Positions 63,976 to 64,000 of a DNA stretch of 64,000 nt are shown piece by piece. The stretch lies in the NCBI RefSeq assembly GCF_900111985.1, contig NZ_FOKI01000004.1:124001-188000 (forward strand), written 5' to 3'. How positions within the stretch are numbered: position 1 is the stretch's first letter; every line of letters starts with the position of its first letter. Both the position numbers and the translations under genes were made by a program. The notes below the pieces were generated by a model, which was not told the origin of the DNA, did no database searches, and was given only the letters and a program-made list of their open reading frames with translations. This DNA comes from Clostridium frigidicarnis (GTDB lineage: Bacteria > Bacillota > Clostridia > Clostridiales > Clostridiaceae).

Positions 63976-64000
63976 ATGATTAATTTAAAATCTATACAAA
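63976..64000 (+). CDS. Start of a gene running off the window
   Basis: ATG at 63976 follows GGGGGAG (63963-63969) at good spacing and reads MINLKSIQ to the window edge. Too short to identify. Confidence 0.45.

Noticed and set aside
1-64000. CRISPR array, rRNA, tRNA, prophage or intact insertion sequence
   Set aside because: No regularly spaced direct repeats, no rRNA or tRNA signatures, and no transposase, integrase or phage genes among the coding regions.

Overview
This 64 kb window is AT-rich chromosomal DNA of a low-GC, anaerobic, spore-forming-type Firmicute, most likely Clostridium sensu stricto. The call rests on A+T-rich codon use, strong purine-rich ribosome binding sites, many GTG/TTG starts, a CpI-type [FeFe] hydrogenase, an adenosylcobalamin-dependent (class II) ribonucleotide reductase with upstream NrdR-like boxes, a fluoride riboswitch with a CLC-type fluoride exporter, and a giant 2-hydroxyacyl-CoA dehydratase-type activase. 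The many peptide and amino-acid transporters suggest a proteolytic, amino-acid-fermenting lifestyle. I see no rRNA, tRNA, CRISPR array, intact insertion sequence or prophage. The species cannot be fixed from the sequence alone.

Layout. 0-9 kb: end of an unknown Lys/Asn-rich protein, a frameshifted gene remnant, a small cysteine-motif protein, fluoride riboswitch plus fluoride/proton antiporter, an unknown protein, a histidine kinase/response regulator pair whose regulator lacks a DNA-binding domain, small zinc-ribbon and Lys-rich proteins, and a variant DEAD-box helicase. 8.4-13.5 kb: a ~160-nt palindromic element, a topB cluster and hydA. 13.5-25.7 kb: two tandem YjeM-type amino-acid permeases, a divergent RelA/SpoT-domain gene paired with a Clostridium-type gene of unknown function, a TetR/acetyltransferase/nitroreductase group flanked by two related hairpin elements, an alanyl-tRNA editing protein and a DUF2334 deacetylase-like membrane protein. 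25.7-41.7 kb: a short promoter-terminator unit, a diacylglycerol glycosyltransferase-like gene, a MATE exporter, the 1407-residue activase, a HAD hydrolase, two near-identical POT peptide transporters, glpT, a UppS-like prenyltransferase and comFB. 42-55.6 kb: flavodoxin, a three-gene Fe3+/phosphonate-type ABC importer, an exported unknown, an L,D-transpeptidase, a PHP phosphoesterase, a dicarboxylate/glutamate symporter and a dppABC peptide importer without ATPase genes. 55.6-64 kb: a chemoreceptor, a rhodanese, nrdJ with its regulatory region, gamma carbonic anhydrase plus cvfB, an FHA protein and the first codons of a further gene.

Most genes are short transcription units closed by strong intrinsic terminators. 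In two ABC operons a terminator-like hairpin lies between the binding-protein gene and the permease genes, which fits higher expression of the binding protein. Intergenic spaces hold several families of degenerate dispersed repeats and hairpin elements; these are the least explained part of the window. I did not find a convincing wholly new multigene system. The best leads are the paired hairpin elements around the TetR gene, the long palindrome before the topB cluster, the diverged RelA/SpoT gene pair, the solitary giant activase, the POT transporters lacking the first Glu of ExxER, and the nrdJ control region.
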